A stretch of 64,000 bases of DNA from Allacma fusca. Lineage: Eukaryota; Arthropoda; Collembola; Symphypleona; Sminthuridae. The translations under genes were made by a program, and so were the position numbers. The DNA is taken from NCBI GenBank assembly GCA_947179485.1, contig OX359245.1:36877067-36941066 (forward strand), given 5' to 3'. Under the pieces are notes generated by a model. That model was not told where the DNA came from. It searched no databases and saw only the letters and a program-made list of their open reading frames with translations. Every line of letters starts with the position of its first letter. Position 1 is the first letter of the stretch. Positions 22,186-33,395 of the stretch are shown here, in pieces.

Positions 22186-24262
22186 ATGTATTACTTGAAA
22201 ATTTACACGGGAATTGTACTGTTGTTCGTTCCGGTACAATCGGAAATCGAACTCCCCTTTCCAACTAGCGAAAACGTTAATTTGAATCCAATTATATCAA
22301 AGCTAGACAATTGCACAATTATTTTTGTTCAAATAACACATCCAGTGGACTACAGTAAGAGCCAAACCCCTTTTGCACTAAGCGTATTTCCTGTAGAAAA
22401 AATATTTTCACCGGAAAAATGGATGCACAGGCCTTCATTTTATGATATCCCAGAAAACGTGCGTGCCTTCAGAGAAAAACATTTGCGATGCATTGCACAT
22501 TTCATACTTGTCGAACATCACAGGAATTTTCCTGGTATACAAAACGTAGTCACATCCAATTGGGACGAACCACAAGTGACAAATTTTAAGGACAGACTAA
22601 ATTTCGCATATCAGATGGTAAAAAGTAATGTAAAAATATCGAAAATTACTGTACTCGTTGTTGGAACTTCAGGAACGCGTTGGTTGTCGAATAAATTCAT
22701 GCGAAAGGTGGTACATTTTGGTGAAATTCCCCCACTTGCCCCAGCATTCATTTTATATCCTAGCTCTAAGGAAGACAGTAGTCAATTCCAAGGATATCTG
22801 AAATATTTCGAAGGGCAATACAACTTCAAATGTTCGGCTGAAATTTGTCTAGAAACTATGCTCTCAGCAGGAAACAATGTCACAAACAATGGTAAAAACT
22901 TCTTATTGGAAGTAATGCGTGGCACAAGATCTGCTTCCATTGGTTCATGTCAATTCGATGGTAGCCCGTTTCGAAGGGCCAACCCATGCAGACTATTGGA
23001 AACCTCGCGAAATTTTTTACTTGGCGAACTCAGCAACGTGAGCACGATTTCTCAAATCTCAAATTCTTATAGAGCAGTTATCGAAGTCACAGGAACATTT
23101 CACTTAAAATTACGTCCGGCATCTATATTAGGCTACGAAGAGTTCCCTTTTTCCTACACAACCGCCAAAAATTTTATTACCTCTGACGGCGCATTTGCAG
23201 TTACTATTGATTTGGCTTTGTACACCAATCCTTTTGATTGCGCAAGTTGGCTATGCATCGGCCTTTCCATTTTGATTGCATCTCTTTTCATCTCAATAAA
23301 ATTGCTATTTTCCAAGTCATCCGACTATAGGCAAAAATTCACACTTTCCTTCACATGGTTGGTTGCATCTTTGCTGGACCAAGCTGTATTCCTAACCAAC
23401 ATGACATCAAAGTCAAACTTCTGGAAATTATTTTTATCAGCTTGGTTCCTATCCGTAATAGTTATCTCAAATGGATACAAGGCATTCATGAAAACTGATA
23501 TCATCAAAGGAAATGAGTTTCAGACGAAATGGAAGAAGTTGGGTGAGCTCCAGAACTTCAAGTTATTTTATCCCACGGGGAACTATTTCTTTAAGAATAA
23601 CACGATCACGTCATGTTATAAAGAAAAAAATCGAAGAACTCCCTGTCAGAGGTCTTGCAGTTTCTGGTCTGATGTTTTCGAATGCGCGTATGAAAGGGGA
23701 AGATTGCGAGTGGACTCTGTCTTGGCAAAACCAATCTTCCCGCAACAATTTCGGGCGTTTTGCGATGGAGACTTCGGGTCCATTATTGAGAAAGAATTGA
23801 CAAAGCCTAAAACGGCCTTAGTTGTTCCCTCGGATGAGTTCGATTACCACTGGGATAGGGTGAGTCGAAAAATAAGGGAGAAAAAATTTGTATTTGCGCA
23901 CAATAGGAAAATTTTGAATGACCCACTTCTGCGGAACTCCTTATCCTTGTACATGCCATTTGCTCCTCTTGGAAACTTTCCTGCTTCAAAAAGAGCTAGG
24001 GCTATGCTGAGCGCTGGCTTGTACTCGTTCTGGGTAAAGTGGGACCTGGTAAAATTTCCAAATTGTTACTCATTTTTCCGCGCGAGGGCTACAAGTGAAA
24101 ATGTGACAAGTACGTTGTCAATGGAAAGTTCAGTGGTTCTAGCTTTGTATGTATGTGTTCCTATGGAGCTTATTAGCTTGTATTATAATTTTTGGAGTGG
24201 AAATTATTTACCTTAAGTTATTAACAGTAATTGAACAATTGAAGTACTCTGGTTATATCTAG
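22186..24262 (+). CDS. IRL6: IR-like receptor with a frameshift in M3 (ORF as it stands ends at 24216)
   Basis: From the ATG at 22186 the frame is open for 676 codons to TAA at 24214-24216. All landmarks up to M3 are normal: signal peptide, ectodomain, NPFDCASW before M1, pore loop with SFTWLVASLLDQ, M2, and a C-x9-C-x3-C-x8-C loop. In M3 the frame changes near 24145-24160, where one extra base in TTTGTATGTATG makes the reading leave the family pattern (YVCVPMELIS...). In the next frame the family M3 pattern (FLWSLLAC) resumes and stays open to TAG at 24260-24262. The protein as encoded would lack a normal third membrane segment, so this is a probable recent null allele or a sequence error. 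Confidence 0.8.
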
Positions 24263-25390
24263 TAAATACAGTGAAACATGACATTTTATGTTGGATAACT
24301 TTGTAGCTTTGATAATTCCATTGCATTGGGATCTTTTAGGAAGGTTATCGCTTTGTGACGGATTAATAGAATCAGGGACTAGTTCAAACTGTATTTTTAC
24401 TGAAACCGTGGATTCTCTGACCATTTTCAGATCGCTATTTGTATAAATGATTTTTCACTGTACGGTAATTTGATTCAAATTTCTCAAGAATCCAAATATA
24501 GGTATATTAATTAGTAAATAGAAACATTAGTAAAGAAAATTTGTTTATCTCAGAGCAGTTGGAAAGTATTTTATTTGAAAGAAAACTTTAACGAGAACCT
24601 ACCCTGGTAGATGTGGTTTTAATTTTCGAAAAAACTGCAGAAAATGTTACAGGCTTTCCTAAGAACCGTACAACACTTTATCAACGTCCATAAATTTGGA
24701 TATCACAAGTAAATACAGCTAGCAAGGTTGGGTAAATTTATGTTTACCCTCAAACTTAAGGACAGGAAGAGCTTATGATGTAGATACATTATTTGGACCG
24801 TTTGACCTTCATAAAATATTGTGAAACACTGCGCTTGCAGGAGATTACTTGGCTTCAATATCGCCTTGCGATCTAATTTATCACCTCATGTCTCTAACAT
24901 TTCGAGGCAAACTTACTTAGGAGTTTTACATACTAAAAAGTAAACATAAATTAAGTGCTTTGTTTCGTGTGTCTTCATAAAATCAGTACGCTCTACAACA
25001 ATATTTGCTAAAATTTTAAATTCACAAAGAAGATCTCACATTCTCGGGCGCGACGACAACGACAAAAGGATAAAGTCGTTTTATGATTGAAAACAGCAGC
25101 TTGTAGATCTGAATGAATTTGAAACCAAAAAGAACAAACCCAAAGTTTTCAAACGCGATTATGCACGAGCCTGAAAAATTTTGGAACCATTTTTTTCTGG
25201 TCCAATTTAGTGCCCAAAAAGAACTTTTGAAAACTGTCGCAGTTGCCGACACCAGCTTTTAGCAAATTGAACTCACATATACAATGTAAAAACTTTAATT
25301 TGTCCTATATGGCAATTATTTGCAAAATACATCTGATTTCACAAAAGAGCTTTTCTATTACACCGGCATTGTTCAGTATTTGTACAGTAA
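24263..25390. other. Intergenic DNA between the two IR-like subfamilies
   Basis: The left part resembles the window start (downstream of IRL0) only over a few dozen bases. From about 24560 onward it is similar to DNA upstream of IRL8, IRL11 and IRL12 (shared GATGTGGTTTTAATTTTCG near 24609 and 28759). No gene is seen; open frames such as 25022-25252 on the minus strand are not conserved as proteins. Confidence 0.6.
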
Positions 25391-25430
25391 AGGGTACATT
25401 CATCTACCACACGCAGCGCCAGTATTTTGT
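25385..25430 (+). promoter_or_regulatory. Conserved upstream element of IRL7
   Basis: Variant of the family element: CAGTAAAGGGTACATTCATC then ACCACACGCAGCGCCAGTAT. It lies about 240-270 bp before the ATG. It matches the elements of IRL8, IRL11 and IRL12 most closely. Confidence 0.45.
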
Positions 25431-25658
25431 CAATAATGTTCGCACTCGGATTTTTTTTTCTTACCCTGAAAGTTTAAGATAAACAAATGCAGGATATAAA
25501 AAGTAAAATAAATATATCTAACAAAACTGATTTACAACTTTTGCCAGTTAAAATTACGTAAAAACATCCTATAACAACAGCAGTAAATATTTAATACTAA
25601 CCTTGTAAAAATTTAAACCTTAGTATAGCTGATTTTCAAATTGGTTCAGTTTCTTAAA

Positions 25659-27734
25659 ATGTATTCTTTGAAAATATGCTCATCAATTATAATATTTTTG
25701 GTTCCAGTACGATCTGCATTCGGTGTTTCTTATGCAGTTAGTGAAAGAGTCGATCTTAATCCTATTATTTCAAAACTGGAGGGTTGCATAATTATGTTTA
25801 TTCAAATAACATATCCAGTTGACTACAGTAAGATAAAAACCCCTTTTGCACTAAGCGTATTTCCTGTAGAAAAGATATTTTCTCTGGGAAAATGGAAGCC
25901 TAGGCCATCGTTTTACGATATTCCAGTAAACCTGCGTTCCTTCAAAGAAAAACACTTACGCTGCATTGCCCAATTTGTACTTGTGGAGCATCACAAGAAT
26001 TTTGATGAAATTGAAAAAGTAGAAACAATTTCGGGCAAAGGAAAATTGAGCCGTATTACCAAAGTACTAAATTTTGCATATCAGATGTTACGACGCAATG
26101 TAAGAATATCCAGGATAACAATTTTTATTGTTGGAACATCCCGAGCAAGTTGGCTGTCCACCAGAATCATGTTTAACTACCGGTCTTTCTATAACGGTCG
26201 TCATCTTGCTCTGGCAGTTACGTTATATCCCAGCTCTCGGGAAGGCAATAGAGACATATTCAGTGGTGATCTGGAATATCTTCGCTGGAGACTTAAATTC
26301 AAATGTTCCGCGGAAATGTGTCTCCATACAATATTCTCAGCTTTAAACAAAGTCACAAATAATGGGAAGAACATTTTATTGGGAAATATCCTTAGTTTAA
26401 AAAATGTTAAACTTGGCTCATGCCAAGTTGGTGGCAGTCCGCTTCGCCGCACTAACCCCTGCAGATTATTGGGCACAGCGCTGAATTTTTTCGCCGGGGA
26501 TATCGGAAACCTAAGCGAGATGATTTACCCATTGTCTGGAGCTGAAATAACGATCACGGGAAACTTTCATTTACGATTTTCCGAAAACATTCCATTGGGA
26601 TATGAAGAATTTCAGATTTCCAGCACCCCTTCCAAAAATTTCATAACCTCTGATGGGACATTTGCTGTTACCATTGAATTTGCATTGTATTCCCATCCTT
26701 TTGACCGCCAATGTTGGCTCTGTATCAGCATTTCGATTTTTTTTGCAGCGATTTTCATATCGCTAAAAATGACACTGTCCAGCTCTTCTAATCAAAAATT
26801 CACGCTTTCCTTCGTATGGTTGGCTGCAACGATGCTAGACCAGAGCGTATTGCAAACCAAGATTGCGTCTAAGTTCAAATCAAACTTCTGGAAAATATTT
26901 TTAACAGTTTGGTTATTGTCCGCAATAGTTCTCTCAAATGTTTACAAGGCATTTCTGAAAACGGATATCATCAATGGAAATGAGCTTCAAACGAAATGGA
27001 AGAAATTGGATGAGCTCCAGAACTTCACTTTATTTTATCCAACAGGGTCAGTAGTAATTAAGAATTCTAAACCAGTTCAGTGTAAAAACGATGGAAAAAA
27101 AGCCAATACATGCTTGAGGGTTTGCGTGCTGAGAAATTATTTTCTATGCGGTGATGAGAGAGGAACACTACTTGTGAACAATGTGTCGTCAAGGCCACTA
27201 TTTCCGCAACAGTTTGCCCCGTTTTGCGGCAATGACTTGAAGTCTGTGATTGAAAACAATTTGACAAAGCCTAGAACGGCCTTAGTAGTTCCTTCGGAAG
27301 AACTTGAATACTACTGGGATCAGGTGAGTCGAAAAATGCGGGAGAAAAAAATTAAATTTGCGCATAATAGGAAAAATTTTAATGACCCGCTGCTGCGAAA
27401 CTCGTTGTCGTTGTACATTCCAAGATCCCCTATTGGAAACTTTCCCGTTTCTAAAAAAGTACGCGTTATGTTGAGCTCCGGCTTGTACTCGTTTTGGGAA
27501 AAATGGGATATGAGAAGGTTTCCAAATTGTTACTCATTTTTCCGCAAGAGGGCTTCAAATGAAAACGTGACAACCCCTTTATCAATGGAAAGTTCTGCGA
27601 TTCTAGCCTTGATGGCTTTCCTTTGGAGCTTGGCAGGTTGTACGATCATTTTTATAGCTGAAATAGTTTATGATAAATTTCAGATCATATTTTTTATTTA
27701 CACGGTTACTATTAAATTGCAAAGCAAGTGTTAG
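25659..27734 (+). CDS. IRL7: intact divergent ionotropic-receptor-like protein, 691 aa (subfamily II)
   Basis: Open from the family ATG (25659, context AAAATGTATTC) to TAG at 27732-27734; an upstream TTG was not used. The signal peptide ends near SAFG. Subfamily II markers are a KWKPRPSFYDIP block and a second basic stretch (LRRNVRISRI), ISSTPSKNF before M1, HPFDRQCW at M1, QTKIASKFKSNF before M2 and the loop C-x9-C-x3-C-x7-C. M3 begins after LSMESSAIL and is followed by a longer tail (KLQSKC). An AATAAA is at 27770-27775. The product is probably a chemosensory channel subunit of the plasma membrane. No partner or ligand can be assigned. Confidence 0.85.
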   Translation: MYSLKICSSIIIFLVPVRSAFGVSYAVSERVDLNPIISKLEGCIIMFIQITYPVDYSKIKTPFALSVFPVEKIFSLGKWKPRPSFYDIPVNLRSFKEKHLRCIAQFVLVEHHKNFDEIEKVETISGKGKLSRITKVLNFAYQMLRRNVRISRITIFIVGTSRASWLSTRIMFNYRSFYNGRHLALAVTLYPSSREGNRDIFSGDLEYLRWRLKFKCSAEMCLHTIFSALNKVTNNGKNILLGNILSLKNVKLGSCQVGGSPLRRTNPCRLLGTALNFFAGDIGNLSEMIYPLSGAEITITGNFHLRFSENIPLGYEEFQISSTPSKNFITSDGTFAVTIEFALYSHPFDRQCWLCISISIFFAAIFISLKMTLSSSSNQKFTLSFVWLAATMLDQSVLQTKIASKFKSNFWKIFLTVWLLSAIVLSNVYKAFLKTDIINGNELQTKWKKLDELQNFTLFYPTGSVVIKNSKPVQCKNDGKKANTCLRVCVLRNYFLCGDERGTLLVNNVSSRPLFPQQFAPFCGNDLKSVIENNLTKPRTALVVPSEELEYYWDQVSRKMREKKIKFAHNRKNFNDPLLRNSLSLYIPRSPIGNFPVSKKVRVMLSSGLYSFWEKWDMRRFPNCYSFFRKRASNENVTTPLSMESSAILALMAFLWSLAGCTIIFIAEIVYDKFQIIFFIYTVTIKLQSKC

Positions 27735-29499
27735 TCTAAATTTTATCGCTATATGAGAGGAGACGAAAAAATAAAATCAAGAGTAACACATTTAAACTGG
27801 ATTTATACTGTTTGTAGCTTAAAGTGATTACCGTAATTTTCACATTGGATTGTTAGCGTGATTGAAATGATTACTGACTGTACCAGATGCCTGCAATGTT
27901 CTGACTCTTTGGTGTTAAAAAAGAGGGACTTATTAATTATCTCTTTTACAATTTTTCTTTGATATGAACTATTTCTGTCAACCTCGTTTGACGGTTTTAC
28001 TTGACTTTGGCGAGAAAGTTTCGCTTCGATATCACGAATATTTATAAATTACAATGAAAGACTGAACAGCACCACTGCCTTTCGTGTCAACAAAACGAGA
28101 ACGTAATATTGAGTTTGTTTTTATAACAAATATTTTCTGATGAACCTTTTGGTTTTTAATAAATTAATAAAAAGTAATTTTAAGTATGTTAAAATATGCA
28201 AATAAATGCAATTTTATAAAAAACCAAGGCTGACCAATAAATATTCGAATAGTTCAAAATAAACAAACTACAGTTTCGTAATTCAATTTATTATTTGAAA
28301 CAAACTAGAGACATAAACGGCCCTTTGAATTTATATAAACGGAATGTAATTGTCTTCTACCTGTAAAACATGTCAAGATATTGATACGTTTAACGTTCTG
28401 ATGATTTACAAATCATTTGTAGTCTCACGTTATCCACCCACCTTGGAGGATACCTTGAGTACTAGCATGTATTTTGTTCTTACGTGATGAAGTATTTTCT
28501 TATTTTATAAGTAAATTGAACACCATTTTAATTATAAGTAAGGGAGGTTGGTGTAGATTTTCAAACCAAAGATCACAAATCTTATGTATTTACCATTAAT
28601 TTAATTTATTACACATTTTAGTTTCAGTGGTGCTAGAAAAACTTTACAAAGACAACAAATTTAATGTATTCGACAATTATTTAATTCAACAGATATTTTT
28701 TATTTCAAAGGTAATATTAAGCTCCAAAATCAACTTTTTGAAATCTTGAGCTCGACAGATGTGGTTTTAATTTTCGAAAAAAATTCAGGAAATTTTATAA
28801 GCTTTCCGAAGAACTATTCAGCACTTTCTCAACGTCCACAATTTTGGACATCACATGTAAGAACAGCGAGCGAGGTTGCGTAAATTCATGCTTACGCTCA
28901 AGTTTAGCACAGGAACAATTTATGTTGTAAATAAAATCTTTGGAATGCTTGACGCTCATAAAATATTTTAAAACATTACGCCTGTAGGAGATTTCTTGTA
29001 AATGTATTCGGGCTCAACATCACCTTGCGATCGAATCTATAACCTCTCATGTCAGACAAAACAATTAACTGTTTCGAACATGTTACAACAATATTTCTTA
29101 ACATTTTAAATTCATGAAGATGATGAAACATTTTCGGGTGCGCCGCAAACGACAAAACGATAAATTTGTCGGGTTATGATTGAAAACAGCAGCTTATATG
29201 TAGACCTGAATGAATTTGAGGCAAAAACGAACAAACCACAAGTTTTCACATGCGATTATTTATGAGCCTGAAAAATTATAAAACCATTTTCCTGTCTGGC
29301 TCTATTTAGTATCCACAAAGAACGTTTGGAAACTGCCGCAATTAGTGAAAACGAGCTTTCAGCCAATTGTACTCACAAATACGATGTAAAAACTTTTATT
29401 TAATTTGTAGGCTAATTATTTGTGGAACACATTTGATTTCACAAAAGATCTTTTCTAATACATCGGCACGAGTTACTTTTGTATTGCTTGATTTGTACA
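27735..29499. other. Gene-free DNA between IRL7 and IRL8
   Basis: The first part (about 27900-28560) recurs downstream of the IRL11 remnant at about 52750-53300 (shared TTTTACTTGACTTTGGCGAG-like stretch and ATTAATAAAAAGTAATT-like runs). The second part (28740-29794) is the paralogous 5' flank shared with IRL7, IRL11 and IRL12. No gene is seen. Confidence 0.65.
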
Positions 29500-29545
29500 T
29501 TAAGTGGGACAATCATCGACCACACGTATAGTGACAGAATTCTGT
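29495..29545 (+). promoter_or_regulatory. Conserved upstream element of IRL8
   Basis: GTACATTAAGTGGGACAATC followed by ATCGACCACACGTATAGTGA, about 250-300 bp before the ATG. A close match to the IRL12 element. Confidence 0.5.
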
Positions 29546-29794
29546 TTATAATGTTGGTACACGGTAAATTTTTACTTACCCTGAAATTTAAAATAAACAA
29601 ACATCAGACAAAGAAAATCAAATGATTATGTTTAAGAAAATTGATAATAATAAACTATAACTTTTACCAGTTAAAATTGAGTGCAAACAGTTGCAGGAAT
29701 TAAAACCTTACAACAGCCATAAATATTTTTATTGTAATCCAGTACAAATATAAACTATAGTTCCGCTGATTTTCAAATTTGTCCAAGTTTTAAA

Positions 29795-31876
29795 ATGTAT
29801 TCTTTAAACACCTGCTCACAAATTATACTCTTTTTGGTTCCAGTACAATCTGCATTCGGTGTTTCTTATACAGCTAGTGAAAGAGTTAATCTGAATCCTA
29901 TTATTTCAAAACTGGAGAGTTGCATAATTATGTTTATTCAAATAACATATCCAGTTGACTACAGTAAGATACAAACCCCATTTGCACTAAGCGTGTTTCC
30001 TGTAGAAACCATATTCTCTCTGGAAAAATGGAAGCCTAGGCCAACGTTTTATGATATCCCGGAAAACATGCGTTCCTTCAAAGAAAAACACTTACGTTGC
30101 ATTGCCCAATTTGTACTTGTGGAACATCACAAGAATTTTGATGGCATTGAAAAAGTAGACGCTATTCCGGTGAAAGGAAAATTCAGCAATTTTACAAAAG
30201 TACTTAATTTCGCTTATCAGATGATACGACGCAATGTAAGAATATCAAAGGTAACTATTTTTATTGTTGGTACATCCCGAGCACGTTGGCTGTCCAAGAG
30301 GATCATGTACAACCATCGGTCTTTCTACAACGGGAATCATCTTGCTCCGGCCCTTACGTTATATCCAAGCTCTCGTGAAAACACTAGAAGCATATTCAAC
30401 GGTGATCTGGAATATCTTCATTGGAAATATAAATTTAATTGTCCCGCGGATATTTGTCTAGATACAATATTCTCAGCATTAAACAAAATCACAAATAATG
30501 GGAAGAACATTTTATTGGATAATATCCTTAGAGTAAAATATATTAAACTTGGGTCGTGCCAAGTTGGCGGTAGTCCGATTGACCGCGCTAACCCTTGCCG
30601 ACTATTGAGCACTGCCCTGAATTTTTTAGCCGGGGATATCAGGAATCTCAGCGAGATGGATTACCGATTCGTTGGAGGTGAAATAGCGATCACGGGAACC
30701 TTTCATTTACGATTTGTCCCGGCAACTGTATTGGGATACGAGGAATTCCCGATTTCCAGCACCCCTTCCAAAAATTTCATTACCTCTGACGGGACATTTG
30801 CTGTTACCATTGAATTTACATTGTACGCCAATCCTTTTGACCGCCTATGTTGGCTCTGTATCAGCCTTTCCATTGTTGTTGCAGCGCTTTGTATATCAGG
30901 AAAAATTATATTGTCCAGCTCTTCCATTTATAATCAAAACTTTACACTTTCCCTCTTATGGTTGGCTGCAACGGTGCTAGACCAAAGCGTGCTGCAAACC
31001 AAGATGGCGTCTAAATTCAAGTCAAACTTCTGGAAAATAATTTTAACAGTTTGGTTATTGTCCGCAATAGTTCTCTCAAATGTTTACAAGGCATTTGTGA
31101 AAACTGATTTCATCAATGGAAATGAGCTTCAGACGAAATGGAATAAATTGGATGAGCTCCAGAACTTCACTTTATTTTATCCAACAGGGTCAGTATTACT
31201 TATGAATTATACGCAAATTCATTGTAAAAACGATGACAAAGAAGAAACTACATGCTTGAGGCTTTGCTTGCTGAGAAATTATTTTCTATGCGGTGATGAG
31301 AGAGGAACACTACTTGTGAACGATGTGTCGTCAAGGCCACTAATTCCACAACAGTTTGCCCCGTTTTGCGACAATGAGTTGAAGTTTATTATTGAAAAAA
31401 ATTTGACAAAGCCTAGAACGGCCTTAGTAGTTCCTTCGGAAGAATTTGAATACTACTGGGATCAGGTGAGTCGAAATATGCGAGGGAAAAAAATAAAATT
31501 TGCTCATAATAGGAAAAATTTGAATGACCCACTTCTTCGGAACTCGTTGTCGTTTTACATGCCAAGCTCACCTTTTGGAAATTTTGCTCCTTCAAAAAGG
31601 GTAAGGGCAATGTTGAGCTCCGGCTTGTACTCATTTTGGGAAAAATGGGAAATGAGAAGGTTCCCAAGTTGTTACTCGTTTTTCCGCAAGAGGGCTTCAA
31701 ATGAAAACGTGGCAACCCCCTTATCAATGGAAAGTTCTGTGGTCCTTGCTTTGATGTCATTCCTTTGGAGCTTGACAGGTTGTGCGTTGCTTTTATTTGC
31801 TGAAATCGTTTTCCATAAATTTCAAACCATATGGTTAATTACAATTGTGATAATTTGTGTACCCTGGCAAGTTTAG
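29795..31876 (+). CDS. IRL8: intact divergent ionotropic-receptor-like protein, 693 aa (subfamily II)
   Basis: Open from the family ATG to TAG at 31874-31876. Signal peptide (residues 1-22, ending SAFG), conserved ectodomain with NLNPIISKLESC and KWKPRPTFYDIP, NPFDRLCW immediately before M1 (353-375), a pore loop near 385-405 with LSLLWLAATVLDQ, M2 (413-436, LLSAIVLSNVYKAF), a second lobe with C-x9-C-x3-C-x7-C, and M3 (about 649-671, FLWSLTGCALLLFAE). A short tail with IWLITIVIICVPWQV could be a further hydrophobic segment, shared with IRL12. An AATAAA is at 31905-31910. The nearest paralogue is IRL12. The role is inferred to be a chemosensory cation channel subunit. Confidence 0.86.
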   Translation: MYSLNTCSQIILFLVPVQSAFGVSYTASERVNLNPIISKLESCIIMFIQITYPVDYSKIQTPFALSVFPVETIFSLEKWKPRPTFYDIPENMRSFKEKHLRCIAQFVLVEHHKNFDGIEKVDAIPVKGKFSNFTKVLNFAYQMIRRNVRISKVTIFIVGTSRARWLSKRIMYNHRSFYNGNHLAPALTLYPSSRENTRSIFNGDLEYLHWKYKFNCPADICLDTIFSALNKITNNGKNILLDNILRVKYIKLGSCQVGGSPIDRANPCRLLSTALNFLAGDIRNLSEMDYRFVGGEIAITGTFHLRFVPATVLGYEEFPISSTPSKNFITSDGTFAVTIEFTLYANPFDRLCWLCISLSIVVAALCISGKIILSSSSIYNQNFTLSLLWLAATVLDQSVLQTKMASKFKSNFWKIILTVWLLSAIVLSNVYKAFVKTDFINGNELQTKWNKLDELQNFTLFYPTGSVLLMNYTQIHCKNDDKEETTCLRLCLLRNYFLCGDERGTLLVNDVSSRPLIPQQFAPFCDNELKFIIEKNLTKPRTALVVPSEEFEYYWDQVSRNMRGKKIKFAHNRKNLNDPLLRNSLSFYMPSSPFGNFAPSKRVRAMLSSGLYSFWEKWEMRRFPSCYSFFRKRASNENVATPLSMESSVVLALMSFLWSLTGCALLLFAEIVFHKFQTIWLITIVIICVPWQV

Positions 31877-33147
31877 TGGGTAAATATTAGCCACGAGGCT
31901 GAATAATAAAATGTATTTGTCGGTTAATAACATTTGCATAACTAAGTCCTTTATGATCTCATCATACAACATAATTGAACGAGGTTTTTTGTACGAATTT
32001 TCATTTTGAATGACATTAAAATAATTCAAAGCAATCGGCTGCCAATTGATGAAATTGTGACCACAAAACGAAAAGAAATTTAAAAAGAACATTATTTGAT
32101 TAATCTATTTTATCTGGATATTACGAACCTTTCAGCATTTTGAACTGCAGGTACTTGTCGATTCACCTATTAATTTTCATCTCTTGTAGCACCTAAATCA
32201 TCCGTTTGTGCATTGATTGATGCTATTGGAAATATCTGCGTATATCAGAAGTTACTCATCGCTGGGTTTAAGCTGACTTTTAAATGCTGTCACGGTATCA
32301 AACGAAATCGGGATGTACAGTACCCCGGAATGACATTCCTGAAATAATCAGCATAACATATCCATTTGTCCCTGTAGTTTAATTAACACTATCATTTCTT
32401 TGAGAAAAACTATGATCCATTGGTCTCCATTTCTGATTCCGTGTGTTTGTTCCTCTTGTGAAATTTTTTTAAGTCAATTGTCTCAAATGAATTTATTTCG
32501 ATTATTGTCAGGCCGAATCCATTAAATTAAAACTTACTCCAAGCATCACAGGTAAAGAGTGGAAATTCAGAAACCATATAATATCCCGTTAACTTGAGTT
32601 AATCAGGGTTTCGAAGGACTCCGAGCGGACATAGCTGTGTCTCCAATACATTAAATCATCTTAGTTTTCACTTGGATTGGTTAATCCCTCATTACATCAG
32701 TAGCTTTAATAAACTGGTTCCTTTGAAAAAAATATAGAAGGATGATCAATAAAAATCTATACGAAACGTTTTCTCCCACAATTGTGTAGCATATTTAAAT
32801 CTTTGAGATCCAAGATTCGCCAAGGTTATTGACCACCATGTACGGATTGAAATACACTGGAAATGGACGAAAAAATAAGCAATAAATACTAAGCTGGTAC
32901 CAAGCTGGTAGGAGAGGCAAATTTATTACCTTTCATTGATATCAAGAACAACGCCGACAACGAAACCACGAAACAATTTGATGGATTATAAATTAAAAAA
33001 ACAAAATTCAAGTGTTCCCACTCGATTATGCTTTAAATGCAGATATTTCTAGAACAACAAACTACGTGTCATACATGATCCTGTGAAGGGGCGACAAAGA
33101 ACCTTTGAAAACTGTAATAATTAATGGAGGCGATTTTTTATATAATT
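31877..33147. repeat. Paralogous 3' flank of subfamily II, copy 1
   Basis: Similar over about 1 kb to 56560-57660 downstream of IRL12 (shared CCACGAGGCTGA, TAATAAAATGTATTTG, GGAATGACATTCCT and TCCAAGCATCACAGG). Part of it (from about 32370) also recurs at 44340-45140. No gene is seen. The copy shows that duplications carried the 3' flank along. Confidence 0.65.
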
Positions 33148-33395
33148 GAAATTACTAAGGTTACCATCCGACCGGATAAATCTAATATCCGATCCGAACC
33201 AAAATTTCAGGATAAATTTTCTTATTATCCGATTCGAACAGTTACCGTTCGGATAAAAATTTTAAACATTCGTATCCGATCCGAAATTTTCGGATTGGAT
33301 AAGAGCATTATCCGATCCGACCCGCGGATATCCGAAATTATCCGAATTGATGAGCCCAGATGTTAGAGGGACTGTATGTTGTGCTGTGTTAGTAT

